A DNA stretch of 64,000 bases from Saccharospirillum sp. (GTDB lineage Bacteria; Pseudomonadota; Gammaproteobacteria; Pseudomonadales; Natronospirillaceae), in contig JAGYIL010000001.1 in NCBI GenBank assembly GCA_018402545.1, positions 496,001-560,000 of the forward strand. The letters are read 5' to 3'. Of the stretch, positions 1 through 8,785 are shown in pieces. A program made the translations under genes and the position numbers. Below the pieces are notes generated by a model. That model had not been told where the DNA came from, did not search any database, and was given only the letters and a program-made list of their open reading frames with translations. Position 1 is the stretch's first letter. Each line of letters begins with the position of its first letter.

Positions 1-1103
1 AGCGCCACGCATTGCTCGATGACATTCACCAGTTGGCGCACATTGCCTGGCCAGGGTGCTGTCATCAGCAAATGCATGGCCTTGTCTTCAATACGGGTGA
101 CGCGGCTGTTGTGCTGTTCTGCTGCCCGGCGCAGGAGATAACGCGCCAGCAGCGGGATGTCTTCGGCGCGTTCGCGCAGGCTGGGCAGTGTCAGGTTGAC
201 GACGTTCAGCCGGTAATAAAGATCTTCCCGGAAATCGCCCTGTTCCATGGCACGGCTCAGGTCACGATGGGTGGCGGAGACAATGCGCACGTCGATAGGC
301 AGGGTTTCGCTGCTGCCGACCGGACGTACCTGGCGTTCCTGCAGCACACGCAGCAGCTTTACCTGCAGCGGCGTGGGCATATCGCCGATCTCATCCAGAA
401 ACAGAGTGCCGCCTTCGGCGGCCCGGAACAGGCCGGCCTGTTCCCGAATGGCGCCGGTGAAGGCACCCTTGGCATGGCCGAACAATTCCGATTCCAGCAA
501 ATGCTCGGGCAGGGCACCGCAGTTGAGCGCGACGAACGGGCCCTTGGCGCGCGGGCTGGCGCGGTGTATGGCCTGGGCGAACAGTTCTTTGCCGGTGCCG
601 CTGGCGCCGCTGATCAGCACACTGACGTCACTGCGGGCGACCTGACGTGTCTGGTCGAGCAGGCGGGTCATGGACGGGCTGCGGGCGATGATGTCGCGGT
701 CCCAGTCATCGGCGCACTGCGGGCCGCCCCGGTCCATCACCTGGTTCATCAGGTCGCGCAGTTTGTCATGATCCAGCGGTTTGGTCAGAAAACCGAGTAC
801 GCCCTGTTGAGTCGCTTGCACCGCCTCGGGGATTGAGCCGTGCGCGGTCATCAGAATGACCGCCAGATCCGGATACCGCTCGGTGATGCGTTCAAACAGC
901 TTCATGCCGTCCAGCCCCGGCATGCGCAGATCGCTGATCACCAGGTTGACGGTGTGGCGTTCCAGGTACGCCAGCGCTGCCGCCCCATCGCTGACCGCTT
1001 CAACCTGCCAGCCATCGCTGGCCAGGCGCAGCGATAGGAGGCGCAGCAGGCTGGCATCGTCATCGACCAGCAGCAGAGCGGGTTTGGATGCAGTCTGGGT
1101 CAT
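1..1103 (-). CDS. glrR: Sigma-54-dependent response regulator GlrR (QseF), 3' end outside window
   Basis: Transcription activator of the GlrK/GlrR two-component system, cytoplasmic, acting with RNA polymerase-sigma54. About 367 residues are visible. The N-terminal receiver has an acidic pocket (VDDD, 13-16) and the phospho-acceptor Asp58 in ISDLRMPG. An AAA+ domain follows, with Walker A GASGTGKE (166-173) and the sigma-54 contact loop GAFTGA (213-218). The C-terminal Fis-type DNA-binding domain lies beyond position 1. The ATG overlaps the stop of the QseG-like lipoprotein gene as ATGA, so the three genes of the cassette are probably translationally coupled. In enterobacteria this system controls glmY-type sRNA and envelope genes; whether that holds here is inference. 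The family call is firm and the orthology rests on the gene order kinase-lipoprotein-regulator. Confidence 0.93.
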   Translation of the reverse strand, partial: MTQTASKPALLLVDDDASLLRLLSLRLASDGWQVEAVSDGAAALAYLERHTVNLVISDLRMPGLDGMKLFERITERYPDLAVILMTAHGSIPEAVQATQQGVLGFLTKPLDHDKLRDLMNQVMDRGGPQCADDWDRDIIARSPSMTRLLDQTRQVARSDVSVLISGASGTGKELFAQAIHRASPRAKGPFVALNCGALPEHLLESELFGHAKGAFTGAIREQAGLFRAAEGGTLFLDEIGDMPTPLQVKLLRVLQERQVRPVGSSETLPIDVRIVSATHRDLSRAMEQGDFREDLYYRLNVVNLTLPSLRERAEDIPLLARYLLRRAAEQHNSRVTRIEDKAMHLLMTAPWPGNVRQLVNVIEQCVA

Positions 1104-1675
1104 GGGGTGTCCTCCTGTGCGGGTCCGTTCTCGCGGGTATTCAACTGGGATTCGATGGCCGTCAGTGCATCGATTTGTGCCTGCTTTTGTTCCAGTGCCT
1201 GCTGCAGCGATGTGATTTGGCTTTCCAGTGCCTGGCGTTGCCGATCGCGCTGACGGTATTCGAGCAGCAGTGCGCGGGCCGCGCTCTGGTGCAGCTCGAT
1301 CAGCGGTTGCAAGCTGGCGGGCAGGTTGGGTTTGAGCTGCTGCAATTGTCCGATGCCCAATTGCAGCAGCACCGGGTTCTGGCCGGGTTGGCTGAAGTAC
1401 AGTGCCCAGGCAAACGCCAGGTCGTGGTCCGCCGGGTGTGCGGGCAAGGCGGCCCAATCGAGCAGAGTTGTCGTCTGACTGAAGTCCAGCCAGTGCCAGG
1501 CACTGGATTCGGCATCGAACACTTCGGGCAGCAGGGGGCGTTCGCATTGCCCTTGCAGCGTGCCTCGAGTGGTTGGCTCCGGTGGTTTAGGCGATAGCCC
1601 GGCGCAGCCGGATAGCAGGAACAGTAAAACCACTAGGATAACCGGGAGTAGGCGGCTTGCGGTTTGGTGCATCAT
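1100..1675 (-). CDS. QseG-like outer-membrane lipoprotein of the GlrK/GlrR cassette
   Basis: Predicted lipoprotein of 191 residues. A hydrophobic N-terminus (about 9-22) ends in the lipobox LSGC with Cys24 as the expected lipidated residue. The body is helical, and the last third (about 140-180) is Gln/Glu/Leu rich with a heptad-like pattern suggesting a coiled coil. It sits between the kinase and the sigma-54 activator with ATGA overlaps on both sides, the position of QseG in enterobacteria, where the lipoprotein contacts the kinase periplasmic domain. Sequence similarity to QseG is not obvious by eye, so the name is from context. It could also be a general envelope lipoprotein recruited to the operon. 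Confidence 0.82.
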   Translation of the reverse strand: MMHQTASRLLPVILVVLLFLLSGCAGLSPKPPEPTTRGTLQGQCERPLLPEVFDAESSAWHWLDFSQTTTLLDWAALPAHPADHDLAFAWALYFSQPGQNPVLLQLGIGQLQQLKPNLPASLQPLIELHQSAARALLLEYRQRDRQRQALESQITSLQQALEQKQAQIDALTAIESQLNTRENGPAQEDTP

Positions 1676-3174
1676 GCGGTTGCCCCTCTTACCGGTAATT
1701 GAATGCGCACACAGACATCAAACCCGGTGCGCTCGGCCAGCCCGGCGCGGCCTTCGAGCAGTCGGGCACAGTCGGTCACGATTGAAAGGCCCAGGCCGGA
1801 GCTTTGCAGGCTGTCCTGCCGGGGTGCGTCGCCGCGCTGAAAGGGTTCGAAAATACTCTGGTGCAGATGCTCGGGGATGGCCGGCCCGGTATTGGCCACT
1901 TCAAGAATCACCCAGGGTGACTGGTGTTCCAGCCGGATCTGAATCTGGCCGGCGTCAGCCCCATAAGCGAGGGCATTGGTGATCAGGTTGTCGAGCATGC
2001 GCTGGAACAGGGTCGGGTCGGTGTGCAGGCGATCGAGCGTGCACACAACCTGAACGTTCATTCCCCGCTGGTGCAATGCCAGTTGGTGCTGATTGAGGGT
2101 ATCGTTGATCAAAGCCGACGGGTTCAGGGTTTGTCGCCTGACTTCGGTTTGCTGCAACCACTGGTTGTAGTCGAGCAATTGCTCGGTCAGTTGCGCCAGG
2201 CGGTCGGTACTGCCGCTGAGCAGGGCGACCACTTCACGTTGTGGTGCGGTGAGTGGCCCGGTGATACCTTCTTCCAGCAAAGAACAGCCCTCTTTAATGC
2301 TGGCCAGTGGCGTTTTTAATTCATGGGCTGCGTGACGCAGCAAGGCCAGGCGCAATGCTTCGAGTTGTTGCAGTCGACCCGACAGCCAGGTCAGCCGCTC
2401 ACCCAACTCGTTCAGTTCGCGCGGCCCTTGTATTCCCTTGTGGTCGGGCGTGGCACCGGGTTGGCCAAGCGAGCGGATCATCCGGTCGAGGCGTTGTATC
2501 GGGGCCGCAATGCGTCGGCTTGAGCCGACGACCATGACAGCGGTCAGCAACACCAGGGTGAGCGTCTGCCAATACAGAGCTTGCTGTTCCTGTTGAATGA
2601 TTTCACCCTGCGCTTCCAGTCGCTGGTTCAACTGACGCCAGATATATTCGGTTAAATCGCTTTGGTGTTGTCTGAGCTGCGGTAAATCAGAAGTCAGGGT
2701 TTTCGGGTTGGACGCTTCGTTTGATGTGTTGAGTGCTGCTAACTGAGCGTCGATCAGTTGCAGATGGTCGCTGCAGTGCGATTCGGTTTCGCCTCCCATG
2801 ATCAGGCACGCAGCGCTCACAGCTTGCTGGTATTCCTGCAGGGCTTGTTGCGATTGGGTAAGGGTGTTGTCGCTGGTTACCACGGCATGCTGGCGCAAGG
2901 CACGTTCACTGTCGACGGCAAGCCGATCGAGGTTTTCAACCTGGCGCGCTTCGCGCATGGCAGCCTGTGCTTCTGTTTGTGCCATGACGGTAATGCGTTG
3001 AAAAACGGTATGGCCCTGCCACAACAGAACGGCCAGAGGAATGAGTGCAATAGCAAAACTAACGATCAGGCGCTGTTGCAGAGACAGCTGCTGCAACGAT
3101 AGATGTTTAATTGAAAAGTGTCGCCGTGACTCGGAAGGCAAAGTCAAAGCAGGAGAATGTGACGTAGATTTCAT
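1672..3174 (-). CDS. glrK: Sensor histidine kinase GlrK (QseE)
   Basis: Inner-membrane sensor kinase of 500 residues (family about 475). Transmembrane helix 1 is near 36-52 and helix 2 near 201-217; the intervening 150-residue periplasmic region is mostly helical. A HAMP linker is followed by the dimerisation/phospho-acceptor helix with the H-box HELKTPLAS (His284) and by a HATPase domain with an N-box (NALAYGADAG) and a G2 box (SSGLGLSIV). It starts an operon with the QseG-like lipoprotein and GlrR, with a 4-bp ATGA overlap. The N-terminus carries about 30 extra residues before helix 1 with a repeated LSLQQ motif. The downstream partner's GAFTGA domain supports the GlrK assignment over a generic kinase. 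Confidence 0.92.
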   Translation of the reverse strand: MKSTSHSPALTLPSESRRHFSIKHLSLQQLSLQQRLIVSFAIALIPLAVLLWQGHTVFQRITVMAQTEAQAAMREARQVENLDRLAVDSERALRQHAVVTSDNTLTQSQQALQEYQQAVSAACLIMGGETESHCSDHLQLIDAQLAALNTSNEASNPKTLTSDLPQLRQHQSDLTEYIWRQLNQRLEAQGEIIQQEQQALYWQTLTLVLLTAVMVVGSSRRIAAPIQRLDRMIRSLGQPGATPDHKGIQGPRELNELGERLTWLSGRLQQLEALRLALLRHAAHELKTPLASIKEGCSLLEEGITGPLTAPQREVVALLSGSTDRLAQLTEQLLDYNQWLQQTEVRRQTLNPSALINDTLNQHQLALHQRGMNVQVVCTLDRLHTDPTLFQRMLDNLITNALAYGADAGQIQIRLEHQSPWVILEVANTGPAIPEHLHQSIFEPFQRGDAPRQDSLQSSGLGLSIVTDCARLLEGRAGLAERTGFDVCVRIQLPVRGATA

Positions 3175-3297
3175 GTTGTCGGGTCCGCAGACAGAGTAAA
3201 GGCGTTGGGCTGCGAACAGGTAATGGAAAAAGGGCTAAATCCCTTAGCCCATGAAAACGGTCATCAATGTTGGTCTGAAAACGGTCTTCAGTCCGGC

Positions 3298-3555
3298 TTA
3301 GTTGCCTTCAGTAGTCTCGTTTTCAGTGTAGAACGTTTCGAATTCTTCCATGCTCAGGTCGCCAGAACCGTCGGCGTCCAGCATTTCAAATTGCTCGGCC
3401 AGCAACAGATCAACATTGGCTTCGTCCTGAGTCAGAACGCCATCGCCATTGGCATCGAGCTGGTTAAACGCATCTTCAGCGCCCATTGTTTCCGCAGCAA
3501 CACCCATTGAGGCAGAGGCTAACACCAGAGCGGTTAGAGTCAGTGCAGTTTTCAT
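3298..3555 (-). CDS. Small secreted EF-hand calcium-binding protein
   Basis: An 85-residue protein with a signal peptide (1-21, cleavage after GVAA likely) and two canonical EF-hand loops: Asp34-x-Asn36-x-Asp38 ending at Glu45, and Asp60-x-Asp62-x-Ser64 ending at Glu71. Both 12-residue loops have complete calcium ligands, so periplasmic or extracellular Ca2+ binding is expected. I chose the ATG at 3555 because it begins the signal peptide and is preceded by an AAGGAGTAAGGA-type ribosome site; the longer frame adds 11 unrelated residues. It is monocistronic, with a non-coding stretch upstream. Its cellular role is unknown; calcium buffering or sensing is a guess. Confidence 0.85.
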   Translation of the reverse strand: MKTALTLTALVLASASMGVAAETMGAEDAFNQLDANGDGVLTQDEANVDLLLAEQFEMLDADGSGDLSMEEFETFYTENETTEGN

Positions 3556-3939
3556 ATTCCTTACTCCTTTATTTGATGGATATAACATTTACGTGAGTGA
3601 TATCGCTGTGTGACACAGCTGCTTACTTCAAGCGTCTTATCAGCGAGGCTGACCAACGCGTTCACAGGAGGTATTGCAGAGGCTGTGCCAGGTTAAAAAT
3701 ATCCATATAAAACAATGGGTTATAATTATTTTTTGGGCTTTTCCCGGAAAAGGGCCACTTGAACTGTCTCCAATCGAAGACAGTTCTGAAGGCGTGATAT
3801 AAAAAACCTTTAAAATCAATAGGTTAGAGTGTCTTCAAAAAGAGACGGGGCGAGAGTGTCTGTCTCTGATGCGGCGGTAGCAGGCTCTAGAAGTTCTTCG
3901 AATGTCATCGGCCCGCTACCGGAACATTGATTTTTTGAT
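3556..3939. other. Intergenic stretch with several inverted repeats, no gene seen
   Basis: A+T-rich non-coding DNA upstream of the EF-hand gene. It contains a perfect 8-bp inverted repeat GAACTGTC / GACAGTTC (3761-3768 and 3779-3786), an AGAGAC / GTCTCT pair, and a 7-bp pair CGGTAGC / GCTACCG (3875-3881 and 3915-3921). No reading frame with a ribosome site or family match is visible. The repeats may be operators or an RNA leader; I cannot assign a regulator. Confidence 0.5.
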
Positions 3940-3966
3940 AGAAGAAAAAATCGCAATTTTTCTTCT
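3940..3966. terminator. Hairpin AGAAGAAAAA / TTTTTCTTCT
   Basis: Perfect 10-bp inverted repeat (3940-3949 with 3957-3966) around a 7-nt loop, in the convergence-free gap just 3' of the N-demethylase-like gene on the minus strand. The A/T runs inside the stem give U-rich tails on either strand, so it may work as a weak bidirectional terminator. Confidence 0.45.
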
Positions 3967-3972
3967 CGTGGT

Positions 3973-3999
3973 TTGAAAAAGGCAGGAGGCCTTTTTCAA
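3973..3999 (-). terminator. Hairpin terminator overlapping the stop codon of the N-demethylase-like gene
   Basis: Inverted repeat of 11 bp (3973-3983 with 3989-3999), GAAAAAGGC / GCCTTTTTC plus two A-T pairs, with a 5-nt loop. The TGA of the minus-strand gene (3996-3998) lies inside the stem, so the last codon is read into the terminator. The U-tract falls in the stem rather than after it, which makes intrinsic strength uncertain. Confidence 0.5.
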
Positions 4000-4886
4000 C
4001 ACCCTGATAAGGCAGCCAGGTGCTGTTCAAGCCAAAGTGATAGCGCAGGTTCTACCGGGTGCAGTGATTTGTAGTCGCGCTCATCGGCAGAGAGCGCGGC
4101 CAGTGCGTTGTATAAATCATTCAGCCAGGCCGGATTATCCAGAAAATCGGTGAAGGGTTTTATTTGCACTCGAATCGAAAAAACCACCGCACCGGTCTGT
4201 GGCAGTCGTCTTAAGGTTTGGCGTTCAGTACGAATGAAACAACGTCGCGGTATATCGGCCGGGCTGGTGATCGGAACGGATTCCTCATTACCCGGTTGGT
4301 ACAAACGGTCGCTGGTAACCACCGACCAGTTGCCACGCCAGACCGGCCGGTCGACTTTGATGTGCTGAAAAAAACGGTTGATTTTGCGACTTAACTTTTC
4401 GCCATAACCGGGAACCGGTGCATGAATACGGTCGAGTGGCTGGCCGATTTTTTCCAACAAGCGCCAGTAGCTGGGGGCGCACAAGCTGGCGGCCGTGAGG
4501 CGGTAGTGGTCGTCCTGTGGCTGCAGCAGGCAGAGGTCTTCCTGCACGCACCAGGAGGCCTTTAACAAGGTGGCTTCAGCGTCGTCCCATTGATAGGTCG
4601 TGCCATTGAAGCGACACATCAGCCCGTTAGGGGAGTGCGCATACAGATCGGGGTAGTGCTCTGGCAGGTACTTGCCAAGCGACTGTGCGACTTCCAGCTG
4701 GGCAGCGTGAGACTCGGGCAGCTGGCTATAAACCCGTTCACCAAGGTCAGACCAGAGCGATTGTTTTAGTGCCGTCTGTTCGGCCAATCTTTCGTCCGGC
4801 AATAGCCATTCATCGGGCTTCAGACTGTGCAGCCCCATTGCCAGCAGATTCTTGTGTTCCTGAAACGCGTAATACGCCAGCGACAT
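3996..4886 (-). CDS. Heme-dependent oxidative N-demethylase family protein (DUF3445)
   Basis: A 296-residue cytosolic protein that resembles the DUF3445 / heme-dependent oxidative N-demethylase family by overall pattern: an N-terminal GLHSLKPDEW segment, a central CRFNGTTYQWDDAEATLLKA-like stretch, and a C-terminal half with the Arg/Trp-rich VDRPVWRGNWSV and the FIRTERQTLRRLPQTGAVVF region. Characterised members use a PAS-like fold to hold heme and oxidatively demethylate secondary or tertiary amines. The reading frame could begin at a TTG at 4916, but the ATG at 4886 gives the family-like N-terminus. It stands alone; an SLC13-type permease lies just upstream on the same strand. The substrate is not predictable from context. 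Confidence 0.75.
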   Translation of the reverse strand: MSLAYYAFQEHKNLLAMGLHSLKPDEWLLPDERLAEQTALKQSLWSDLGERVYSQLPESHAAQLEVAQSLGKYLPEHYPDLYAHSPNGLMCRFNGTTYQWDDAEATLLKASWCVQEDLCLLQPQDDHYRLTAASLCAPSYWRLLEKIGQPLDRIHAPVPGYGEKLSRKINRFFQHIKVDRPVWRGNWSVVTSDRLYQPGNEESVPITSPADIPRRCFIRTERQTLRRLPQTGAVVFSIRVQIKPFTDFLDNPAWLNDLYNALAALSADERDYKSLHPVEPALSLWLEQHLAALSGC

Positions 4887-4949
4887 AATGATCTTTCTTA
4901 CCTTTTCTGGGAGCAACGGGAACCGTTACTGGCATCACGAAAACCGGAT

Positions 4950-6803
4950 TCAGAAGGGCCACACCCAAAGAATAACCGGAACTGAAATGACAATAACCAA
5001 AACCGACATCGGCAGCCCCAGCCGCCAGTAGTCACCGAACTTGTAACCACCGGGTTCCATGACCAGCGTATTCGACTGATGACCGATTGGCGTCAAAAAA
5101 GCACAGGAAGCGGCGATGGCCACTGCCATTAACATAGGGTCGGCGGATACCTCCATGCCGGCCGCAAGCTTGATGGCAACCGGAGCCGCCAATACGGCTG
5201 CGGCCGCGTTGTTGATGACATTGGAGAGCAGCATGACTGAGAGCATTAACACCAGTAACGTGGCCGCTGGCGGGATCGACTGGCCGAGCGCGAGCAGACC
5301 GTCGGCGATTAGCTGGGAGCCGCCCGTGGTATCGAGTGCTTCCCCGATCGGTATCATCGCCGCCAGTAGAATGATAACGGGCAGGTCAATGCTGTCGTAA
5401 ATCTCCCCGGGCGGTACCAGCCGGGTGAGCACCATGGCCAGTGCGGCGGTTACCAGGGCAACGGAGGCAGGCAGAACTTCAAAGGCGATAAGCGCCAGTG
5501 CAACGGCGAACAGACCGCTGGCCATCCAGACTTTATCGGGCGTGAACAAACGCAAGCCACGTGAGGCCAGCGGTAAACACCCCAGTTCATTCAGTGCTGG
5601 TTGTATGCGGTCTTTGTGGGCCTGTACCAGCAGAATATCACCACCGGCAAAGCGAATTTGGCCAAGGCGCTGGTTCAATCTTTGCCCTTGCCTTGCAACG
5701 GCCAGAATGTTCACGCTGTAGCGTTCACGCAAACCGAGAGCAGACGCCGACCGGTTGATCAGCGTTGACCCCTGGGTGACGATGGCTTCAGTGAGTGTCA
5801 GCTCCTTTCGTTTATCTGATTTTTCGGCCGACTTCTCGTCATCGTTGGCAGAAGACGCTTCGTCACTGGTGGGTTTCTGGGAAGTTTGTTCGCTTTCTTC
5901 TGTTTCGTCCGGTTCCGGAGCGAGACTGAGCCCGGTAGCCTTGACCAGGGTTTTCAAACTGTCGGAGTCGGCTTCGACCAAGAGTATGTCGTCGGCGCGC
6001 AAAACCTTGTAAATCGACGGCATCTCGGTGAGCTTTTCGTCACGCACCAGACCTACGACCAGAACATCGGCTTCGTCTCGCACCGAATCGACCAGATCAT
6101 GCAGCGACCGGCCCACGTAATCGGTACCTTCCGGCAAGGTCAGTTCAGTGAGGTAGGCGCTGACTTCAAACAACTCATCGGCGTTTGAATCTTCGCGTTT
6201 GGGTGTAAATCGCCAGCCAATCAGGGCAATGAACAGCACGCCAATGACCGTGATGGAAAGCCCGACGGGCATAAAATCAAACATGCCAAAGGCATTGCCG
6301 TCGATCTCCCGGCGATAGGTCGCGATGATGATATTGGGTGGCGTACCGATCATGGTGAGTGTGCCGCCCAGCAGCGAGCCAAAGGCCAGCGGCATCAACA
6401 GATAGGAGGGCGACCGCCCACTCTGGCGAGCCATCCAGATAGCCACCGGCATAAACAACGCCAGCGCACCCACGTTGTTCATAAAGCCGGAGCACAACGC
6501 CACTATACCGGTCAGCGTTGCAACCTGAACCCAGGGTTTGTCGCCCACCTGCGTCAGCTTCCGGGCAATGGCATCCACCACCCCGGCATTCAGCAACCCC
6601 CGGCTGATCACCAGCACTGCAGCCACGGTGACCACCGCCGGATGCCCGAGTCCCGCAAACGCCGCTTCGGCCGGTATTAACCCGGCCAGGGTTACCGTCA
6701 GCAAGGCGGCCAGCGCCACCAGGTCATAACGCCAGCGGTTCCAGATAAAGAGCGCCAGGGTGGCGAGAAGAACGGCGAAGACGATGCCTTGGTCCAGAGT
6801 CAT
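4950..6803 (-). CDS. SLC13-family permease with two TrkA-C (RCK_C) domains
   Basis: A 617-residue inner-membrane transporter. An N-terminal bundle of about six helices (1-200) carries the hairpin motifs FMNNVGALA (107-115) and TMIGTPPNII (150-159). Two cytoplasmic RCK_C/TrkA-C regulatory domains follow (about 218-285 and 335-405), joined by an unusually acidic Glu/Ser/Asp linker (about 295-332). A second membrane bundle (420-617) repeats the hairpin signature (SNVINNAAAA and HQSNTLVMEPGGY). Two inverted halves separated by RCK_C domains are typical of the DASS/ArsB-like branch; substrates in the family include sulfate, dicarboxylates and arsenite. No neighbour fixes the substrate. It is the promoter-proximal gene relative to the N-demethylase-like gene, with a 63-bp gap. 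Confidence 0.88.
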   Translation of the reverse strand: MTLDQGIVFAVLLATLALFIWNRWRYDLVALAALLTVTLAGLIPAEAAFAGLGHPAVVTVAAVLVISRGLLNAGVVDAIARKLTQVGDKPWVQVATLTGIVALCSGFMNNVGALALFMPVAIWMARQSGRSPSYLLMPLAFGSLLGGTLTMIGTPPNIIIATYRREIDGNAFGMFDFMPVGLSITVIGVLFIALIGWRFTPKREDSNADELFEVSAYLTELTLPEGTDYVGRSLHDLVDSVRDEADVLVVGLVRDEKLTEMPSIYKVLRADDILLVEADSDSLKTLVKATGLSLAPEPDETEESEQTSQKPTSDEASSANDDEKSAEKSDKRKELTLTEAIVTQGSTLINRSASALGLRERYSVNILAVARQGQRLNQRLGQIRFAGGDILLVQAHKDRIQPALNELGCLPLASRGLRLFTPDKVWMASGLFAVALALIAFEVLPASVALVTAALAMVLTRLVPPGEIYDSIDLPVIILLAAMIPIGEALDTTGGSQLIADGLLALGQSIPPAATLLVLMLSVMLLSNVINNAAAAVLAAPVAIKLAAGMEVSADPMLMAVAIAASCAFLTPIGHQSNTLVMEPGGYKFGDYWRLGLPMSVLVIVISVPVILWVWPF

Positions 6804-6850
6804 TGACTGACCTTATTTATAGATGACATTACGGGCGATACTGCCGTTTT

Positions 6851-7220
6851 TTAGCGCTGGCGTCGATACAACAGCATCGTCACCGGCCCAAAGATAGCCA
6901 ACAGTATGGCCGGTGCAATCAGCGCGATGGCGGACACTTACAGTGTTGCAGTGCCATCCAGCACAGCGTGCAAGGCCGTCACCAGATGCGCCACCGGGTT
7001 CACGCTTATAACGGTCTGCAGCCAGTCTGGTCTGGGTGGCAACATCGAGCCCGAGTACGCGGGCATAGCAGCTATCCGGTGGGATCAGCGGGGCAAGCAT
7101 ACCCACCGTTGTGGTTTTACCGGCACCATTTAGCCCGAGCAGGCCGTAAACACTGCCCACCCGAACACTCAGATCAATGCCGTTCACCGCTCGCGTTATG
7201 TGAACGCCGAAACATGTTAT
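6851..7220 (-). pseudogene. Deletion-fused remnant of a DrrA/DrrB-type ABC transporter
   Basis: On the minus strand an ATPase N-terminus is readable ([20 protein letters not shown] then [12 protein letters not shown] with an intact Walker A) up to [12 protein letters not shown]. Immediately after, in the next frame, the C-terminus of an ABC-2 permease appears: [20 protein letters not shown], an in-frame TAA, then [20 protein letters not shown] and YRRQR with a stop at 6851-6853. Most of the ATPase (signature, Walker B) and most of the permease are gone, so one internal deletion joined gene 1's start to gene 2's end. It cannot be functional. The parent resembled antibiotic-export or polysaccharide-export DrrAB pairs. 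Confidence 0.82.
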
Positions 7221-7261
7221 ACCGTGCCCATATAGACTGGACCGTGTTCTGTGTGCTTTAT

Positions 7262-8368
7262 TCAGGGCCTCGCTAGAATTTCTGCAACAAGTTGTTCGCG
7301 GTTATGCACCCCAAGGCGACTATATATTTCGCGGCCATGGCTGATGGCCGTATTGCGTTTCATACCCTGCCGTTCGGCGATTTGGTGGTAGCTGCTACCG
7401 GTTGCCATGAGCAGGCACACCTCGGCTTGTTTGGTCGACAGCGGCAGTCGTTTGATATGCCGGGCCAGTTTCAGGGGCATGGGCTCCTGGCGCCGAATGC
7501 TGATGCCGATGGTATCGCCGGTGTTGTGTTGGGTTTGCAGCCAGTAAGCACGGAATACAAAGCGACCCCAGGCGTTTTGAATGGTTCCGTTGGGCGCTTT
7601 GCTCAGCTGAATGCCAGCGCGTATGTCAGCCAGTCGCCTGCATAAAATTCGCAATAAATCCGGTGGTTGTGGAATCGCTCCCTGCTTGGCGGGTGCCCAG
7701 GGGCGTTCACTGCTCGACAGCGCCAGCAGGTGTTGTCCGCCTGCAGATGCACTGATCAACCGACCCTGTTGATCGGTGATTACCAGGCCTTCGTCGTCGC
7801 TGTCTATCCAGTGGTGTTCAGGATTACCCGGTGTTGAAAAAGCATGCGCAATAAAGGGCATGATCTGATCTAGATGCTGCGCATCCTGTACGTCAAAGCG
7901 GCGTTCATGTTCCGTTCGGTGCAGCGCCAGAGCGCCCAGTGGCCGGCCGTGTTCGCGCACCACCATAAACAAGCCCCAGTAGAAATCCAGTTGGCTCATG
8001 ACTTCATGGTAATAGGCGTGGTTGTCGTAGTGGCGCCGATCCACGGTGAGCAAGCTGTCGTAGTCCACCGCCCGGGTACCGTGGCACAGAAAGTGTTGCC
8101 AGCCGCAGAATACCTCCAGCTCAATCCGGTTGTGGAATTCAGCCAAATAGGTTGGTAGCCATTCCAGTGCCTGGGGTCGCTCGTCGTAAATATCCCGGAC
8201 ATTGCCCTGATCATCCGACCAGAAAAAACAATTGGCATGCGACGGGATGTAGTCGTGCAGCTCGCCTAGCAGGGTGGGGATAGTGAGCTGGTCACCCAAG
8301 CCCAGGCAACACAGTTGCCTGATACGGCTTTGAGCTTTGCGCTGAGCGATCTTACCAGCCTGAGACAT
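7262..8368 (-). CDS. LuxR-family transcriptional regulator
   Basis: A 368-residue cytoplasmic DNA-binding protein. The last 60 residues form a GerE/LuxR helix-turn-helix: [20 protein letters not shown], then [20 protein letters not shown] and [11 protein letters not shown]. The N-terminal 300 residues look like a GAF/PAS-type sensory region (Trp-rich, with a middle [20 protein letters not shown] stretch typical of PAS) but no ligand motif is evident. The ATG at 8368 has no strong ribosome site. It lies between two gene remnants, so any original target operon may have been lost; the adjacent ABC remnant is a possible former target. Confidence 0.85.
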   Translation of the reverse strand: MSQAGKIAQRKAQSRIRQLCCLGLGDQLTIPTLLGELHDYIPSHANCFFWSDDQGNVRDIYDERPQALEWLPTYLAEFHNRIELEVFCGWQHFLCHGTRAVDYDSLLTVDRRHYDNHAYYHEVMSQLDFYWGLFMVVREHGRPLGALALHRTEHERRFDVQDAQHLDQIMPFIAHAFSTPGNPEHHWIDSDDEGLVITDQQGRLISASAGGQHLLALSSSERPWAPAKQGAIPQPPDLLRILCRRLADIRAGIQLSKAPNGTIQNAWGRFVFRAYWLQTQHNTGDTIGISIRRQEPMPLKLARHIKRLPLSTKQAEVCLLMATGSSYHQIAERQGMKRNTAISHGREIYSRLGVHNREQLVAEILARP

Positions 8369-8389
8369 GGTTCACAGGTCCCGCTATTT

Positions 8390-8785
8390 TTATCATCGAA
8401 ACTAGCAAAGGGTGGGGAGGTTTGCCAGTTTGCGAACCCTGTGGCCATGGAGTCCCACGATCTGCAGTCAGGTAGCCCCGCCATTGATGCAGGTGACCCC
8501 AACATTCCCGGCAGTGCCGGTACCTGCGAAACGACGGATCAGCGCGGTGAGTCGCGTCCGGCCGATGGCGACGACAACGGCAGTGAGGTCTGCGATATTG
8601 GCGCTGTCGAGCGCAGCGCCGAAACGGATACTTCCCCACCGGAAGATGACGGAAGTACCGGTGGTGGAAGCGGTAGCGGAGGCAGCGGTGGCGGTGGTGC
8701 TTTGCCCGCTCTGCTGCCCTTAATGGCGGGGCTGTTGGTGTGGCGCCGCCGCAAACGCGCCCCACTTAATTCAACAGGCTCTTAG
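8390..8785 (+). pseudogene. C-terminal fragment of a GlyGly-CTERM surface protein
   Basis: An open frame whose product keeps only the end of a secreted protein. The choice-of-anchor-Q style repeat end HDLQSGSPAIDAGDPNIPGS and CDIGAVE is followed by an acidic/Ser stretch, then a Gly-rich run GGGSGSGGSGGGG, a hydrophobic helix ALPALLPLMAGLLVW and a basic RRRKR tail. That tripartite end is the GlyGly-CTERM signal cut by rhombosortase. There is no signal peptide or start: the 5' part is missing and the open frame runs into the LuxR gene on the other strand. It is best read as a truncated gene. It implies that the lineage has, or had, a rhombosortase sorting system. Confidence 0.75.
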
